A model generated the notes under the pieces. That model had not been told where the DNA came from. It worked only from the letters and a program-made list of their open reading frames with translations, and did not search any database. The position numbers and the translations under genes were made by a program. From Aporhodopirellula rubra (GTDB taxonomy: Bacteria > Planctomycetota > Planctomycetia > Pirellulales > Pirellulaceae), in contig NZ_JACHXU010000037.1 of assembly GCF_014192335.1 (NCBI RefSeq), positions 1-63,486 of the forward strand: a stretch of DNA of 63,486 nt. Direction: 5' to 3'. This document shows, in pieces, positions 8,716 to 18,386 of this stretch (positions are counted from its first letter, which is position 1; every line of letters starts with the position of its first letter).

Positions 8716-11496
8716 TTAGCGGTCGGCGTAAACCATCGTGCTTTCTTCCTTGGTGACGGGCACGCGTGACTGGTCGCTGGTGACGACGGCTTTGATCACG
8801 TGTGTGTCGGGTTGGACGCCGCGGACGCGGATGCGATAGACGAGTTCTTCACCGGCGGGCAGGTTGCCGTGAGGAGCGAACATCACACCGCCGCGACCGT
8901 CGGTGCCGGCATCGGAGTCGCTGCCCAACATTTCGATGCCCGGAGGCAGCAACATTTGGACTTGGACGTTGGTGTCGTTACGCGATCCGGAGTTGCGGAC
9001 TTTGATCTCGTACGTCGTTTCGCTGCCCAGTTCGATCGGGTCGGCGGTGTCGGCGATCGAGAACGTCAGTTCGGCTTGCGATTCGACCGAAACGGTGTTT
9101 TCGATTTCGCTGCGTGCGTTCAAATCGGCACTGGCTTCGAGCCGGATGACTTGATCACCCGCTTCGACAGGCAGCAACGTGACGGGAACGGAGGCGACGT
9201 CACCGGCCGGCAGGTCAACGATCGACCACAGAACGGCGTGGCGGTTGGGATCGTAGTGGCCGTTGTTTTCGGTGCTGACAAAGGTGAAGCCGCGATCGAG
9301 TCGGGCGACGATTTCGACGTTGGTCGCCGGAGCGGTGCCGCGGTTTTCGATGTTGACGGTGTACGTTGCTTGGCGTTCGAGGAACCGGCGTGACGGTCCC
9401 GACAGAGCCACGTTGATATTCGGCGAGACGACTTCGACGGATACCGTGTGCGAGACCGCTTCGGCGTCTTCGGCGACGAGGTGAACGACGTTTTCGACCA
9501 TGCCAGGTTCGGCAGCCCGCATCCGCAAGACTTCACGTCGGACTTCACCGGGGCGTAACGATCCGAGTGCGTTGTCGAGTTGTCGGCCACGTGGGTGATC
9601 CAGGCCCGGAGGCACGTCGGCTTGCAAGATCACACCGGTTGCTTCGCCGGTACCGACGTTGGCGACTTCGAGTTCGATTTCGAGTTGTTGTCCGATGAGG
9701 ACTTTCGCGGGAGCACGCTGGGTGATTTTGAGTTCGGGGCGTGTGCTGCGGGTTCGCACCGAAGCGGCGGCTTCGAACGTGACGCGTGCGACGCTGCCGA
9801 GTTCGCCTTCTTCTTGTGGGATTAACTGCATCGTGATCGATCGTTCGTCACCGGCGGGCATTGCACCGAGTTGCCAGACCAGCAAATCGCCTTGCATGGT
9901 CGGGGCGGGCGTGGCGTCGACGAGTTGCATGCCGGCGGGCACGCGGTCGTGAACGAGAACACCGAGGGCTTCGGCACTGCCAACGTTGCGGACTTGGATG
10001 ACAAACGTTGCCGGACGTCCGACCTTGACTTCGGCGGGAGCCCGTTTGTGAATCACGATGCTCGGCGTTTGGACGCCTTCGAGGTGCCGGTCGCCGGGCT
10101 GGCTGATGGTGATCGGGTCGCCACCGTTTGCCAGGTAAGGATCGGGAGCGTAACCGCCGGCGCGGGCCATGTTGTTGGGTAGCTGTCCGCCCATGGGAGA
10201 GCGGCCGTCACGTTGATGTCCGGCAAACTGAGCGGGCGTTTCGCGATACGGTTCGGGTTGACCGTACATCGATGGTTCGTTGCCGGGCTGTTCTTGGGCG
10301 CCGCGAGGTTCGGGTAGGGGTGGCAAACCGGTTTGACGCAAATCGGTCGGCGGTGCGTTCGAGCGTAGTTGGTTCTGAACGCCGGAAGGATCGCGTAGCG
10401 AATTGCCGCCAAACGTTTGAGCGGCCGGTTGTCCGTAGTCGCCGACGAAACCCTGCATGGCGGGGCCTTGGTTCGTGTGCGACGGTTGGACGTCGGTGTC
10501 TTGGTAGGCCGAAGGACCCGCGTCTGACGCGGCGCCGTACATGGAGGGGCCGGCGTTCATGCTAGGACCAGAATTCATGCTTGGACCAGAATTCAAGCTT
10601 GGACCGGCATTCATACTTGGGCCGGCATTCATACTTGGGCCGGCGTTCATGTCGGCGGCGTGCATGTTGGGACCCAGGCTGTTTGGGCCGTCTTGCATTG
10701 CGACTTCGTCCATCGGTCCGGCGCCCATGCTGGGACCCGCAGCCAGGCTGGGTCCGGCACTCATGCTGGGGCCGCTACTCATGCTCGGGCCGGCGTCGAA
10801 TTGGATTTCCTGCATTGTCGGCTGGCTGAGTTGGGCCGGCGGTGGTTCGGATGCGGCGGCGTCGTGAGCTCCCGGTTGCGGCATTTGCATCTGTGGCATT
10901 TGCATCGCGGTCGGCTCGGGGAGCCCCGGTTCAGCGGATGGTTGCCCCGCGTCGTTGGAGGTTTGCTCAGGCAGGCCCATCATCGGCATTGCCATTGCGG
11001 GAGCGTCCGCGGGGCCGCTGTTGTCGGATTGTTCGGGCATGCCCATCAATCCGGCTGGGTTGAATCCGCCGGGGGCGGGCATTGCCATCGGGGCATCGTT
11101 TTCGGCGTAGCCGGAATCGTCGATCGTTTCCTCGTGGCTGACTTGCGAGACGAGGATGGGCGACGGTCCGTTGTCGTTTCGTGGTTGCGATGCCGCCCAA
11201 GGGTCGTTGGCGTTTCCATTGGGGCCCGGGTTTCCACTGGAGCCCGGGATTCCACTGGAGTCAGTGGACGGCAACTCGGCGGCGTAGGACGCGTTTATGA
11301 CGCCGGGGGCGTCCGCCGAATCGGCTCCGATCGGCATCGGCAGCGAATCGGCCCAGGCCGGAGCCTCGAGGGCGGGAACATCTGTGGCGTCGCTGATCTC
11401 TTGGCGCTGGGCCTGTGCCGCCGCGAGGGCACCCAGGGCGATGGCTACAACGCCACCGGAGAGACGCCATGAGAGTCGTTTTCCGAATTCCATCAT
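8716..11496 (-). CDS. Secreted DUF11-repeat protein with a low-complexity N-terminal half
   Basis: The 926-residue protein begins with a signal peptide-like segment ('LSWRLSGGVVAIALGALAAA'). Residues from about 40 to 460 are low-complexity, rich in Gly, Pro, Ser, Met, Asn and Gln, including many copies of 'AGPSM[NS]' in tandem. The C-terminal half is a series of about four Ig-like DUF11/CARDB-type domains, recognisable by recurring 'VGRPATFVIQVRNVGSAEAL' and 'LEIELEVANVGTGEATGVIL' style segments and 'PPG'-type turns. Such repeats are found in cell-surface proteins of Planctomycetes and act as structural spacers or adhesins. The start at 11496 is supported by 'AAAGGAA' 8-15 bases upstream; the open frame extends to 11631 but that part does not look coding. 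A terminator lies downstream at 8601-8643. Confidence 0.88.
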   Translation of the reverse strand: MMEFGKRLSWRLSGGVVAIALGALAAAQAQRQEISDATDVPALEAPAWADSLPMPIGADSADAPGVINASYAAELPSTDSSGIPGSSGNPGPNGNANDPWAASQPRNDNGPSPILVSQVSHEETIDDSGYAENDAPMAMPAPGGFNPAGLMGMPEQSDNSGPADAPAMAMPMMGLPEQTSNDAGQPSAEPGLPEPTAMQMPQMQMPQPGAHDAAASEPPPAQLSQPTMQEIQFDAGPSMSSGPSMSAGPSLAAGPSMGAGPMDEVAMQDGPNSLGPNMHAADMNAGPSMNAGPSMNAGPSLNSGPSMNSGPSMNAGPSMYGAASDAGPSAYQDTDVQPSHTNQGPAMQGFVGDYGQPAAQTFGGNSLRDPSGVQNQLRSNAPPTDLRQTGLPPLPEPRGAQEQPGNEPSMYGQPEPYRETPAQFAGHQRDGRSPMGGQLPNNMARAGGYAPDPYLANGGDPITISQPGDRHLEGVQTPSIVIHKRAPAEVKVGRPATFVIQVRNVGSAEALGVLVHDRVPAGMQLVDATPAPTMQGDLLVWQLGAMPAGDERSITMQLIPQEEGELGSVARVTFEAAASVRTRSTRPELKITQRAPAKVLIGQQLEIELEVANVGTGEATGVILQADVPPGLDHPRGRQLDNALGSLRPGEVRREVLRMRAAEPGMVENVVHLVAEDAEAVSHTVSVEVVSPNINVALSGPSRRFLERQATYTVNIENRGTAPATNVEIVARLDRGFTFVSTENNGHYDPNRHAVLWSIVDLPAGDVASVPVTLLPVEAGDQVIRLEASADLNARSEIENTVSVESQAELTFSIADTADPIELGSETTYEIKVRNSGSRNDTNVQVQMLLPPGIEMLGSDSDAGTDGRGGVMFAPHGNLPAGEELVYRIRVRGVQPDTHVIKAVVTSDQSRVPVTKEESTMVYADR

Positions 11497-11922
11497 CGTT
11501 CGCGTTCCTTTCGCGTGTCCTCGAGTCACCGGGGGTGACCCGATATGCCAATCCGTGGCGTTCAGGTGGACAATTTGTGTTGTTTTTTGATGCCGAACCG
11601 ATCCGTCGGGACAGATCGTCGTTCCGCTCACCCCTAGCCTCTATCAAATCCCCCCGTCCGCCGCCAAGAGAGAATCTGTTCTCTTTTTCGCTCTTTCGTT
11701 CAAGTGGCTCGATTCGTTAGGTTCTCCCCAAATGGACGTTGCGATCCTGTCCACCCCGGCTCCTGTTCACCCCGACTCGATGCGTCAAGGATGATGCGAA
11801 TGAACCTCTGTTGCCCCCACACCGGCCCCACGCCCCACACCGGACGTACGCTTTCGGCCGGTGGTCGAAACCAATCACCGGTTGCTCTGTTTCCGGTCGC
11901 ATCGCGATCTGCTCGTCGAGCA

Positions 11923-12894
11923 ATGGGGAGGTTCGTCGTGATGAGCGTTGTCGCGGCATGCACGTTCGCCATGGCCGTGACGGTGAGTGAATCCGCATCC
12001 GCACAAGCACCCGGCGGGCAAGCTTACAACGCGACGCCGACCGGTGAACGCGCCGCCGACGGTGGACCCGCGATCGATCCTAACGCGGCACCGTTTCCTC
12101 CGCTCGACGCCAAGTCGCAAGCACAACTCAACGCGATGTTGAAAGCGTGGGAAACACAAAGCAAAGGAACCAAGACGCTCGAGTGCAAATTCCAACGTTG
12201 GCACTACGACCTGTTTGCGGCCCCGGCAGGAGTTCACGCGACCAAGAGCACGGGCGTGATCAAGTACGCGTCGCCTGACCGTGGTTTGTTCAAAGTTGAA
12301 AACCTCGTTTCCTTCGACGGAATGGAAGGCGACAAACCGAAGTACAGCGAGAAGCCTGGCCAATTCGGTGAACACTGGGTTTGCAACGGCGAAGAATTGC
12401 TCGAATTCGATCACAGCAAGAAAGAGTGCCGCGTTCAACAATTGCCGCCCGAATTGCGAGGCAAGCAAATTTTTGAAAGCCCACTGCCGTTCGTGTTTAA
12501 CCTGGACGCCGCTCAGATCGTTCAGCGGTACTGGGTCCGTCAGGTTCAAGCACCGAAACCGGGCATGATCTTGATCGAAGCCTATCCGAAACGACAAGAC
12601 GACCGGGCGCAGTACAAACTCGTGCAGATCGCACTCAACGAAAAAACGTTCTTGCCGGAAGCCTTGTTGATGTACGCACCGAACTTCAACATCAAGACCG
12701 CTCCCAAATGGGATCACTATGAGTTTGTTGGTGTGGAGCGTAACTCGATCGCAGCGGGCTTGTTTGATCGATTCATGAAGAACTTCATCGACGAGAAACC
12801 ACCAGGCGATTGGAAAGTGTTCCACAACACCTACCGCCAACCCGGACCGCCACAAATGGCGACCCCTGGTGCGACACCGAACGAGCGTCGCTAA
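11923..12894 (+). CDS. Secreted TIGR03009-family protein
   Basis: The 323-residue protein has an N-terminal signal peptide ('VVMSVVAACTFAMAVTVSES' ending in 'ASAQA'). It is followed by a domain that I recognise as the planctomycete-restricted TIGR03009 family, with 'LNAMLKAWETQSKGTKTLEC', 'GVIKYASPDRGLFKVE', 'HWVCNGEELLEFDHSKKECR' and 'LPFVFNLDA'. The fold resembles lipoprotein-carrier (LolA/LolB-like) proteins, but no function has been established to my knowledge. The frame is open back to 11704, but that part lacks protein-like composition; the ATG at 11923 (or 11941) sits directly before the signal peptide. It is divergent from the DUF11 gene and convergent with the metal-binding lipoprotein gene. 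Confidence 0.88.
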   Translation: MGRFVVMSVVAACTFAMAVTVSESASAQAPGGQAYNATPTGERAADGGPAIDPNAAPFPPLDAKSQAQLNAMLKAWETQSKGTKTLECKFQRWHYDLFAAPAGVHATKSTGVIKYASPDRGLFKVENLVSFDGMEGDKPKYSEKPGQFGEHWVCNGEELLEFDHSKKECRVQQLPPELRGKQIFESPLPFVFNLDAAQIVQRYWVRQVQAPKPGMILIEAYPKRQDDRAQYKLVQIALNEKTFLPEALLMYAPNFNIKTAPKWDHYEFVGVERNSIAAGLFDRFMKNFIDEKPPGDWKVFHNTYRQPGPPQMATPGATPNERR

Positions 12895-12916
12895 AAGATC
12901 GATTCTCTTTCGACAA

Positions 12917-12978
12917 CCACGGTCATTAAACTGTGGACCTCTTCTCGTATTCTCGTAGCCACCGTTGCTAAACGGTGG
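12917..12978. repeat. Pair of related 20-bp palindromes
   Basis: Two short hairpins with the shared form CCAC-x-GT-x3-TAAAC-x-GTGG occur 42 bases apart, at 12917-12936 (one mismatch) and 12959-12978 (perfect 8-bp stem, GCTA loop). They lie between the convergent TIGR03009 and metal-binding lipoprotein genes. No T-run follows either, so they are better described as REP-like repeats than as canonical terminators. Confidence 0.5.
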
Positions 12979-13116
12979 TGCATGTTCTGACACGCAAAGT
13001 TGGCAATCGAGAGCCAACGTCCGTTGCATGCCGTGTTCGTGAGCACTGAGGCCGCACGCTACAATGGGCGGTTTCGCAAGACGGACGGGCCGCGAATCAT
13101 CGTCGCGGCGTGTTGT

Positions 13117-14133
13117 CTATTCGCCTTTGAGAGACAGTTTGCCGTTGAGGCCGCGTTCGGGGGCTTCTCCGCCGAGGGCTCGTGTGATGACGGTGACGTT
13201 GTGGTCGACCATTCCTTCATAGGTTCCCTCGTAGGAATCACCAGGTCCCGCCGCATCGGAAAAGAGCATCCCACCGATGGCGACATTGACGCCGCGGGAA
13301 GCGGCACCCTCGATCAACGCTTCAATGCTCTTTTCGGACACGCTGCTTTCGATGAAAACGGCAGGCACTTTTTTGTCGACTAGCAAATCGACCAGTTCGT
13401 TCACGCGGCGAAGGCCGGCTTCGGAATCCGTCGAAATACCTTGCACGCCCATCACATCGATGCCGTAGGCCCGGCCGAGATAGCCGAATGCGTCGTGTGA
13501 GGTGATCAGGATCCGTTGGTCCTCCGGGATCGTTGCGAGTTTCTCGACCGCGTAGTCAGCAACCCGTTGGAGGCTTTCTTGATAGGAGGCCGCCGACGCG
13601 TGGAACTCTTCGGCGTGTTCGGGTAACCGTTCGGCCAACACATCGGCGACGACCTCCGCCGTCGAACTCCATAACGTCACGTCGAACCAGACGTGGGGAT
13701 CCGGGTGAGCGTGTTGTCCGTCAGGCGACAGCAATTGGTCGGGCGTCAGACGCTCGGTCAACGCGTGCACGGGTATGTTCTTGCCGACTTGGGTGAGCGT
13801 GTCGGTCATCTTTCCTTCGAGCATCAATCCCGAATAGAAAACCACGTCTGCGTTCATCAGCAACGCGGTGTCGTCGCGTGACGTCTTGTGCAAGTGAGGA
13901 TCCACGCCGGGGCCCAGCATCACGGTGACGTCGACGTGTTCGCCACCGACACCGCGGACCACATCACCCACCATCGCGGTCGTGCAGACAACGTTCAGGA
14001 TTCCGGTCTTTGAGGAATCGTTGCCGCCGGTTGCGGGCGACGTCGACGAAGGTCGGCACCCCGCCGCCAACAAAAAGACGCCCAAAACAACGGAGCAGAG
14101 AACGGCGGTCGGGAGGGAACGGGGGTGAGGCAT
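13117..14133 (-). CDS. Zinc/manganese ABC transporter substrate-binding lipoprotein (ZnuA/TroA family)
   Basis: This periplasmic protein would capture Zn or Mn and hand it to an ABC permease. It has a lipobox 'LLAAGC' with the acylated Cys at residue 26, the family N-terminal segment 'NVVCTTAMVGDVVRGVGG', and likely metal-binding His residues in 'PGVDPHLHKTSRDD' and 'HAHPDPHVWFD'. The C-terminal lobe has 'ILITSHDAFGYLGRAYGID' and 'VPAVFIESSVSEKSIEAL'. The start is the ATG at 14133, preceded by AAGGA, rather than the TTG six bases upstream. No ATPase or permease gene follows: the gene stands alone between convergent and divergent neighbours, so the transporter must be encoded elsewhere. Whether Zn or Mn is the ligand cannot be decided here. 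Confidence 0.92.
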   Translation of the reverse strand: MPHPRSLPTAVLCSVVLGVFLLAAGCRPSSTSPATGGNDSSKTGILNVVCTTAMVGDVVRGVGGEHVDVTVMLGPGVDPHLHKTSRDDTALLMNADVVFYSGLMLEGKMTDTLTQVGKNIPVHALTERLTPDQLLSPDGQHAHPDPHVWFDVTLWSSTAEVVADVLAERLPEHAEEFHASAASYQESLQRVADYAVEKLATIPEDQRILITSHDAFGYLGRAYGIDVMGVQGISTDSEAGLRRVNELVDLLVDKKVPAVFIESSVSEKSIEALIEGAASRGVNVAIGGMLFSDAAGPGDSYEGTYEGMVDHNVTVITRALGGEAPERGLNGKLSLKGE

Positions 14134-14421
14134 CGGCAACGCATCCTTGAGTAAACGGGCAATCGGGACGCCTAGGTTGTACTCGAACGGGCATGAATTC
14201 CGAAGCGGTTGAGCTGTGCGGCGTTGGCTGGCCGAATCAACGCGGACCGAGAATCGGACGTGTCTCGCAGGCCGGGCGAGTAGATTTGACAGCGAATAAG
14301 GGCATCGTTACGATCCATTACAGGCTGGCGGCAGGGGGTGGGTGCTTGGTCCGGCAGGCGGGTGCGGGCATCGCTTCAAAAGCGTCGATTGAAAACGGCT
14401 TCTTTCAAGAGGATACCTTTG

Positions 14422-15240
14422 ATGCCTTACAAAACCGTTTCCCGGGGACCGTCGCTTTCCATGTTTATCGTGTGCGTGATCCCGCTGGCAATCCTCGTGT
14501 TGCCGCGCGTCGTCGCCGCCGATGACTTCTCGGACAAGATTCAGCGGTTGGTGGAGAAGTTTGGCGATCGAAAACAGAAGGCTCGAGAATTCGCGCTGAA
14601 CAGCTTCGATAAGGCGCAGACTCAAGTGACACGATCCCGAATGCCTGACACCGATCGCGTCGAAGCGGCGATGCGGGTCGTTCGTGCGAAGGCTGATTTT
14701 GAATTGACCGGCAATTTTCCCGAAGACGGGTCGATGGCGTCGATTCAGTACGCCTATTTCCGGCAGTTGCATCTGGCGTACACGCCGATTCAGTCGCTGA
14801 TCGGAAAGGAGATTAGTTCGGCGAGTCGAAGTGGCGCGATTGCGAAAGCTCGGAGCTTGATGATTCAACGAGCCTCGTTAGAACGCGACTTATTAGGGAT
14901 CGAGGCGTTCGGCGATAAGTTGGCGTTCAAGGGAACGAAAGCTCTCAGCAGTGGAAAGACGATGCCATTGAATTTGTACCTCAGAGACATTTCTGATTCC
15001 GGCACGTTCAATGGGAACGTCGACGATAACCCCGGCGTGATGGGACATTGGCGATACGAGGTTCGTGGAAAGCGGGAAGGCCTGATGCTGTCTTTCGCGA
15101 TGACGAAGAGCCTTCGGGGCAAGTTCTCGTCGGTGCGAGCAGAAGGGTTCTTGTTAGGCGATTTTCTCGTCGCTCAATTCATCGAGGCCGTCGGGACGAA
15201 GCGACCGGGAGCGTCGTACGTGGTCTTGAAACGGCAATGA
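14422..15240 (+). CDS. Hypothetical secreted protein
   Basis: The 272-residue product starts with a probable signal peptide ('MFIVCVIPLAILVLPRVVAA', cleaved near 'VVAADDF') and continues with a charged, mostly helical N-terminal half ('KIQRLVEKFGDRKQKAREFA'). The C-terminal half looks more beta-rich ('GVMGHWRYEVRGKREGLMLS'). I do not recognise a family. The ATG at 14422 is supported by AGAGGA about 9 bases upstream; the open frame runs further upstream to 14338 but without protein-like features. It is divergent from the metal-binding lipoprotein gene; the 288-base gap between them holds no other gene. Confidence 0.75.
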   Translation: MPYKTVSRGPSLSMFIVCVIPLAILVLPRVVAADDFSDKIQRLVEKFGDRKQKAREFALNSFDKAQTQVTRSRMPDTDRVEAAMRVVRAKADFELTGNFPEDGSMASIQYAYFRQLHLAYTPIQSLIGKEISSASRSGAIAKARSLMIQRASLERDLLGIEAFGDKLAFKGTKALSSGKTMPLNLYLRDISDSGTFNGNVDDNPGVMGHWRYEVRGKREGLMLSFAMTKSLRGKFSSVRAEGFLLGDFLVAQFIEAVGTKRPGASYVVLKRQ

Positions 15241-15308
15241 GATGAATCGATCACGTCACCGTATTGGGCCACCGCCGGGTGACAGAGGCTGCGAAAGGAG
15301 ATGAAAGT

Positions 15309-15330
15309 GCTGTCGAGGGTTTTCGACAGC
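15309..15330. terminator. Hairpin between convergent genes
   Basis: A perfect 8-bp stem (GCTGTCGA/TCGACAGC) encloses a 6-base loop between the stop codons of two convergent genes. There is no downstream T-run on either strand, so a terminator role is only suggested by position. Confidence 0.3.
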
Positions 15331-15449
15331 GATGTCGCCGATGTCGCCAAACATCGTGGCGCCGATGTTCTCACGAAGCGAGCGTGCGCCTTTGAGCGTT
15401 CTGCCGCGAACGTTTGAGGATGGGCAGACGTTTTATGGGCAGACGCTGA

Positions 15450-16121
15450 TTATGGGCTGACGCTGATGCGGTTTTGGACTTTTGAGACGCCAGGTTCTAG
15501 TCGCATCAACAGTTCACTCATGCGACGGTCGCTTTCGTTGGCAACGGTTCCGTTCAGGATCGCGGTTTGGTCTTGGATCTGCACGTTGACTCCGCTGTAG
15601 GCGTTCGCGGCGGTACCAAATGAAGCACCGGAGCCGACGTTGGTGCGTGGTTTCAGTGTTCCGGCGGTGCGGAAACGGTTTTCTGCGACGGCTTGGCGAG
15701 GCAAGCGTGATTGCATGACGCTGGCGGGCAGCTCGACTCGGCTTCGCAGGCGAGTGCGAATAGGCGGCGTCGAGTTGCTGCTGTTGGCGTTATTGTTGTT
15801 GAACAGGTTACCGAACGCGGCCCCGAAGCCTCCCCCGAAACCGCCTCCGAACGCATTGCGACCGCCACCGGCGGCGGAGGCACCGGCGTTGGACGCGGCA
15901 CTGGCTCCGACGGGAGCGGCGGTGGCGGATTGGCCGACCACGCCGGTTCGCTCAACGCCGCTGGAGAACGCTTCGTCGGGTGTGATGCCGCCGATCGCGC
16001 CTTCTTGTTGTTCAGTAGCTGGTTGAGCGAACGAGGGCGTCGCGAGGGCGGCGGACACGAGCATGGCGGCGACGAGGGCGAAGAATCGCGGAAGACCGGT
16101 GGTTGAATTCGAAAGATTCAT
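15450..16121 (-). CDS. Secreted BON-domain protein
   Basis: The 223-residue protein has a clear signal peptide ('FFALVAAMLVSAALATPSFA'), then a low-complexity Ala/Gly/Asn linker ('GGGFGGGFGAAFGNLFNNNN'). A C-terminal segment of the BON type follows: 'VNVQIQDQTAILNGTVANES' and 'RMSELLMRLEPGVSKVQNRI', the usual beta-alpha-beta pattern of one BON repeat. BON domains bind phospholipid or other envelope components and occur in osmotic-shock and outer-membrane proteins. The start at 16121 sits immediately before the signal peptide; the open frame upstream to 16346 overlaps the promoter region shared with the divergent gene. A specific role is not visible. Confidence 0.85.
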   Translation of the reverse strand: MNLSNSTTGLPRFFALVAAMLVSAALATPSFAQPATEQQEGAIGGITPDEAFSSGVERTGVVGQSATAAPVGASAASNAGASAAGGGRNAFGGGFGGGFGAAFGNLFNNNNANSSNSTPPIRTRLRSRVELPASVMQSRLPRQAVAENRFRTAGTLKPRTNVGSGASFGTAANAYSGVNVQIQDQTAILNGTVANESDRRMSELLMRLEPGVSKVQNRISVSP

Positions 16122-16379
16122 ATGTTCTTTTGCTTTGTTGGAATCGTGGTTGCCAAGATCGCCTTCGACGGAGCGAATGGACGCACGTTGATCGCAGTTG
16201 CCCGCGTGCGGGTGCGGTATAACAGCGTCTGGTGCGGTTGGCGACTCGTGAAATACCATGTCACTGAAACGCCGTTCTGCTGAAACACCGTGATTGCGGC
16301 GAAGTTTCTGTCCACCGCGACGATGCCAATAGTCTAGTCTCCCCACCGGCAGTTTGCCCTCTGTTTGGATTCAAATTTC

Positions 16380-18386
16380 ATGTGCGTTCGTTCACTTCGG
16401 CTCGGTCTTCGGTGTTTGTTTGGTTGCATAACCGGCATCACCCTCTTCGTCGCACCCGTCACGGCTCAGGATCGCGGCGTGGCCCGCGATAGCGTGTCGG
16501 ACGCCCTTTCGTTTGAATCCAAATCGCCGCCCGCTTCGCGGTTGTTGCCGTCGGACACGTACGCGTACCTGCGGATTCGAAACGTGGCCGATTTGAAGGT
16601 CGGTTTCGCCCGCTCGTCTCTGGGGCAAATGCTCGATGATCCGGCGATGCGGCCGTTCATTTCGGATACGTATCAAACCGTCAGTAACACGTTGGAGGAG
16701 TTTGCGTCGCAGATCGGGTTATCGCTCGACGAAATGTTGTCGATCCCCCAGGGCCAGATCGCGATCGCGTTGGTGCCTGGGGCGCCTCCCGAAGAGGAGC
16801 CTAAGAATCCCACTCGTGGACCCGACGAGGATGAAGACGAACTCACGGACGAGGAAATCGGGCGGCGTCTGCAGCGTCAACGGCGTCAGCAAAACAGTTT
16901 TGCGGTTGTCCTGATCATCGAAACGGGAGAGAAAAACGCTTCCCAAACACGGATGCGCGAGTTGTTAGCGGAAATCGGTGACTTGTCCGGCCGAAATCAA
17001 TTCGTCCGCGATGACGAAAAGATTGGTGACCACGAGCTGACGTCATGGCGGCGTCCACGCGGTCGCGGCCAACATGTCGAGTGGTTTGAACGCGACGGTG
17101 TGTTTGTCGTCGGGCTGGGCCGGCGTGCGGCAGCCGATGTGCTCGAGCGATGGAACGAGTCAGACGAACCACGCAATCGCAAAGAGGCGTCCGAGCGAAG
17201 CAAAGATACCGACAGCCAGATGGTTGAAATCAGTGGCAACTTGTCGAGCAATCCTGATTTCGGTGCGGTGATGACGCGGTCGATCGGTGCCGAAGAAGAA
17301 ACACCTCAGATCACGTTTTTCGTTCACCCGTACGCGATCGCACAAAAGATCATCAGTCGAACGGGATCGGCGTTTTTCATCATGCCGATCGTCGACACTC
17401 TCGGTGCCGAAAAGATTCGCGGCATCGGCGGTAGCATCTTCCGCGGCGGTGATATCGTGGAGGGCATCATTCATGCTCATGTCGTGATCGATGCACCACG
17501 TGATGGGTTCTTCGGTGTGGTGCGTCCGGAGACGGTTGAGCCAAGTCCACCGGATTGGGTTCCCGCCGACGCGACGAGTTACACGACGGCGCATTGGGAC
17601 ATCGCGACGTCGACGGACAACCTGACCAAAATCGTTGACCAGTTCGCGGGAGAAGGTTCGTTTGACCGGTTCACCGAGGACCGCGTGAAAGGTCGGTTGG
17701 ATATCAGTCTCAAAGAGGATCTGATCGCCAACCTGACCGGACGTTATGTCGGAGTTCAACGTTATCAATTACCCGCGGCATGGAACGCGGTTGCACGGCT
17801 CCATGCGTTGCAGGTTCACGACGTGGATAAGGCGCGAGAGATGTTGAAGAAGGCGAAGACCAAATTGCCGCCGGCCGACATGCAAGCGGAAAACGTCGGA
17901 GGCATCGAGGTGTATTTCATTGCGAACCGGCGTGAGTTGCCCGATACGCTGCGAACACCCGAGCGCAGCGTAGCGTTGATCGACGACTACCTCGTCCTCG
18001 CCGACAGTCGCGAATTGGTCGAGCAAGTGGTGAGGGCACGCGGCGGCAAGACTCCTCGACTGGTCGACGACACCGACTACGCGCTGATGATCTCCGAACT
18101 CGGTGCGAAACTCGATGGTGAGCAACCGTTTTTGCTCAGTTTCTCACGTGACGCGGACAGTTATCGGGTGCTGTACAACATGGCGGCCTCGCAGACGTTC
18201 GCCGATACACTGAATCGCCGCGGCGAGAACAACCCGGTCGCTCAGGAATTCGCCGACCTGCTCCGTAGGCAGCAACTGCCGTCGTTCGACAAGCTGCAGA
18301 AGTATTTCAACGTCAGCGGCAGTTTCGGGTATGACGAGCCCGGCGGGCTGCACTTTGGATTGATGACGTTGCGACCGTTGGAGTAG
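16380..18386 (+). CDS. Large secreted protein of unknown function (DUF3352-like)
   Basis: The 668-residue protein starts with a signal peptide ('LRCLFGCITGITLFVAPVTA'). The mature N-terminus contains 'LLPSDTYAYLRIRNVADLKV', a pattern seen in planctomycete secreted proteins related to DUF3352, where a 'lpadT.ay..v.d...l' segment recurs. A highly charged stretch ('GPDEDEDELTDEEIGRRLQR') follows, then alternating sections with repeated 'FGVVRP'-like and 'SVALIDDYLVLADSRELVEQ' segments. No catalytic motif is visible. The ATG at 16380 is preferred over the in-frame TTG at 16365 because it starts the signal peptide directly. The gene is divergent from the BON-domain gene. Confidence 0.78.
   Translation: MCVRSLRLGLRCLFGCITGITLFVAPVTAQDRGVARDSVSDALSFESKSPPASRLLPSDTYAYLRIRNVADLKVGFARSSLGQMLDDPAMRPFISDTYQTVSNTLEEFASQIGLSLDEMLSIPQGQIAIALVPGAPPEEEPKNPTRGPDEDEDELTDEEIGRRLQRQRRQQNSFAVVLIIETGEKNASQTRMRELLAEIGDLSGRNQFVRDDEKIGDHELTSWRRPRGRGQHVEWFERDGVFVVGLGRRAAADVLERWNESDEPRNRKEASERSKDTDSQMVEISGNLSSNPDFGAVMTRSIGAEEETPQITFFVHPYAIAQKIISRTGSAFFIMPIVDTLGAEKIRGIGGSIFRGGDIVEGIIHAHVVIDAPRDGFFGVVRPETVEPSPPDWVPADATSYTTAHWDIATSTDNLTKIVDQFAGEGSFDRFTEDRVKGRLDISLKEDLIANLTGRYVGVQRYQLPAAWNAVARLHALQVHDVDKAREMLKKAKTKLPPADMQAENVGGIEVYFIANRRELPDTLRTPERSVALIDDYLVLADSRELVEQVVRARGGKTPRLVDDTDYALMISELGAKLDGEQPFLLSFSRDADSYRVLYNMAASQTFADTLNRRGENNPVAQEFADLLRRQQLPSFDKLQKYFNVSGSFGYDEPGGLHFGLMTLRPLE

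Noticed and set aside
11875..13029. 384-residue minus-strand ORF opposite the TIGR03009 gene
   Set aside because: It is the antisense shadow of a convincing secreted protein and has no recognisable domain.
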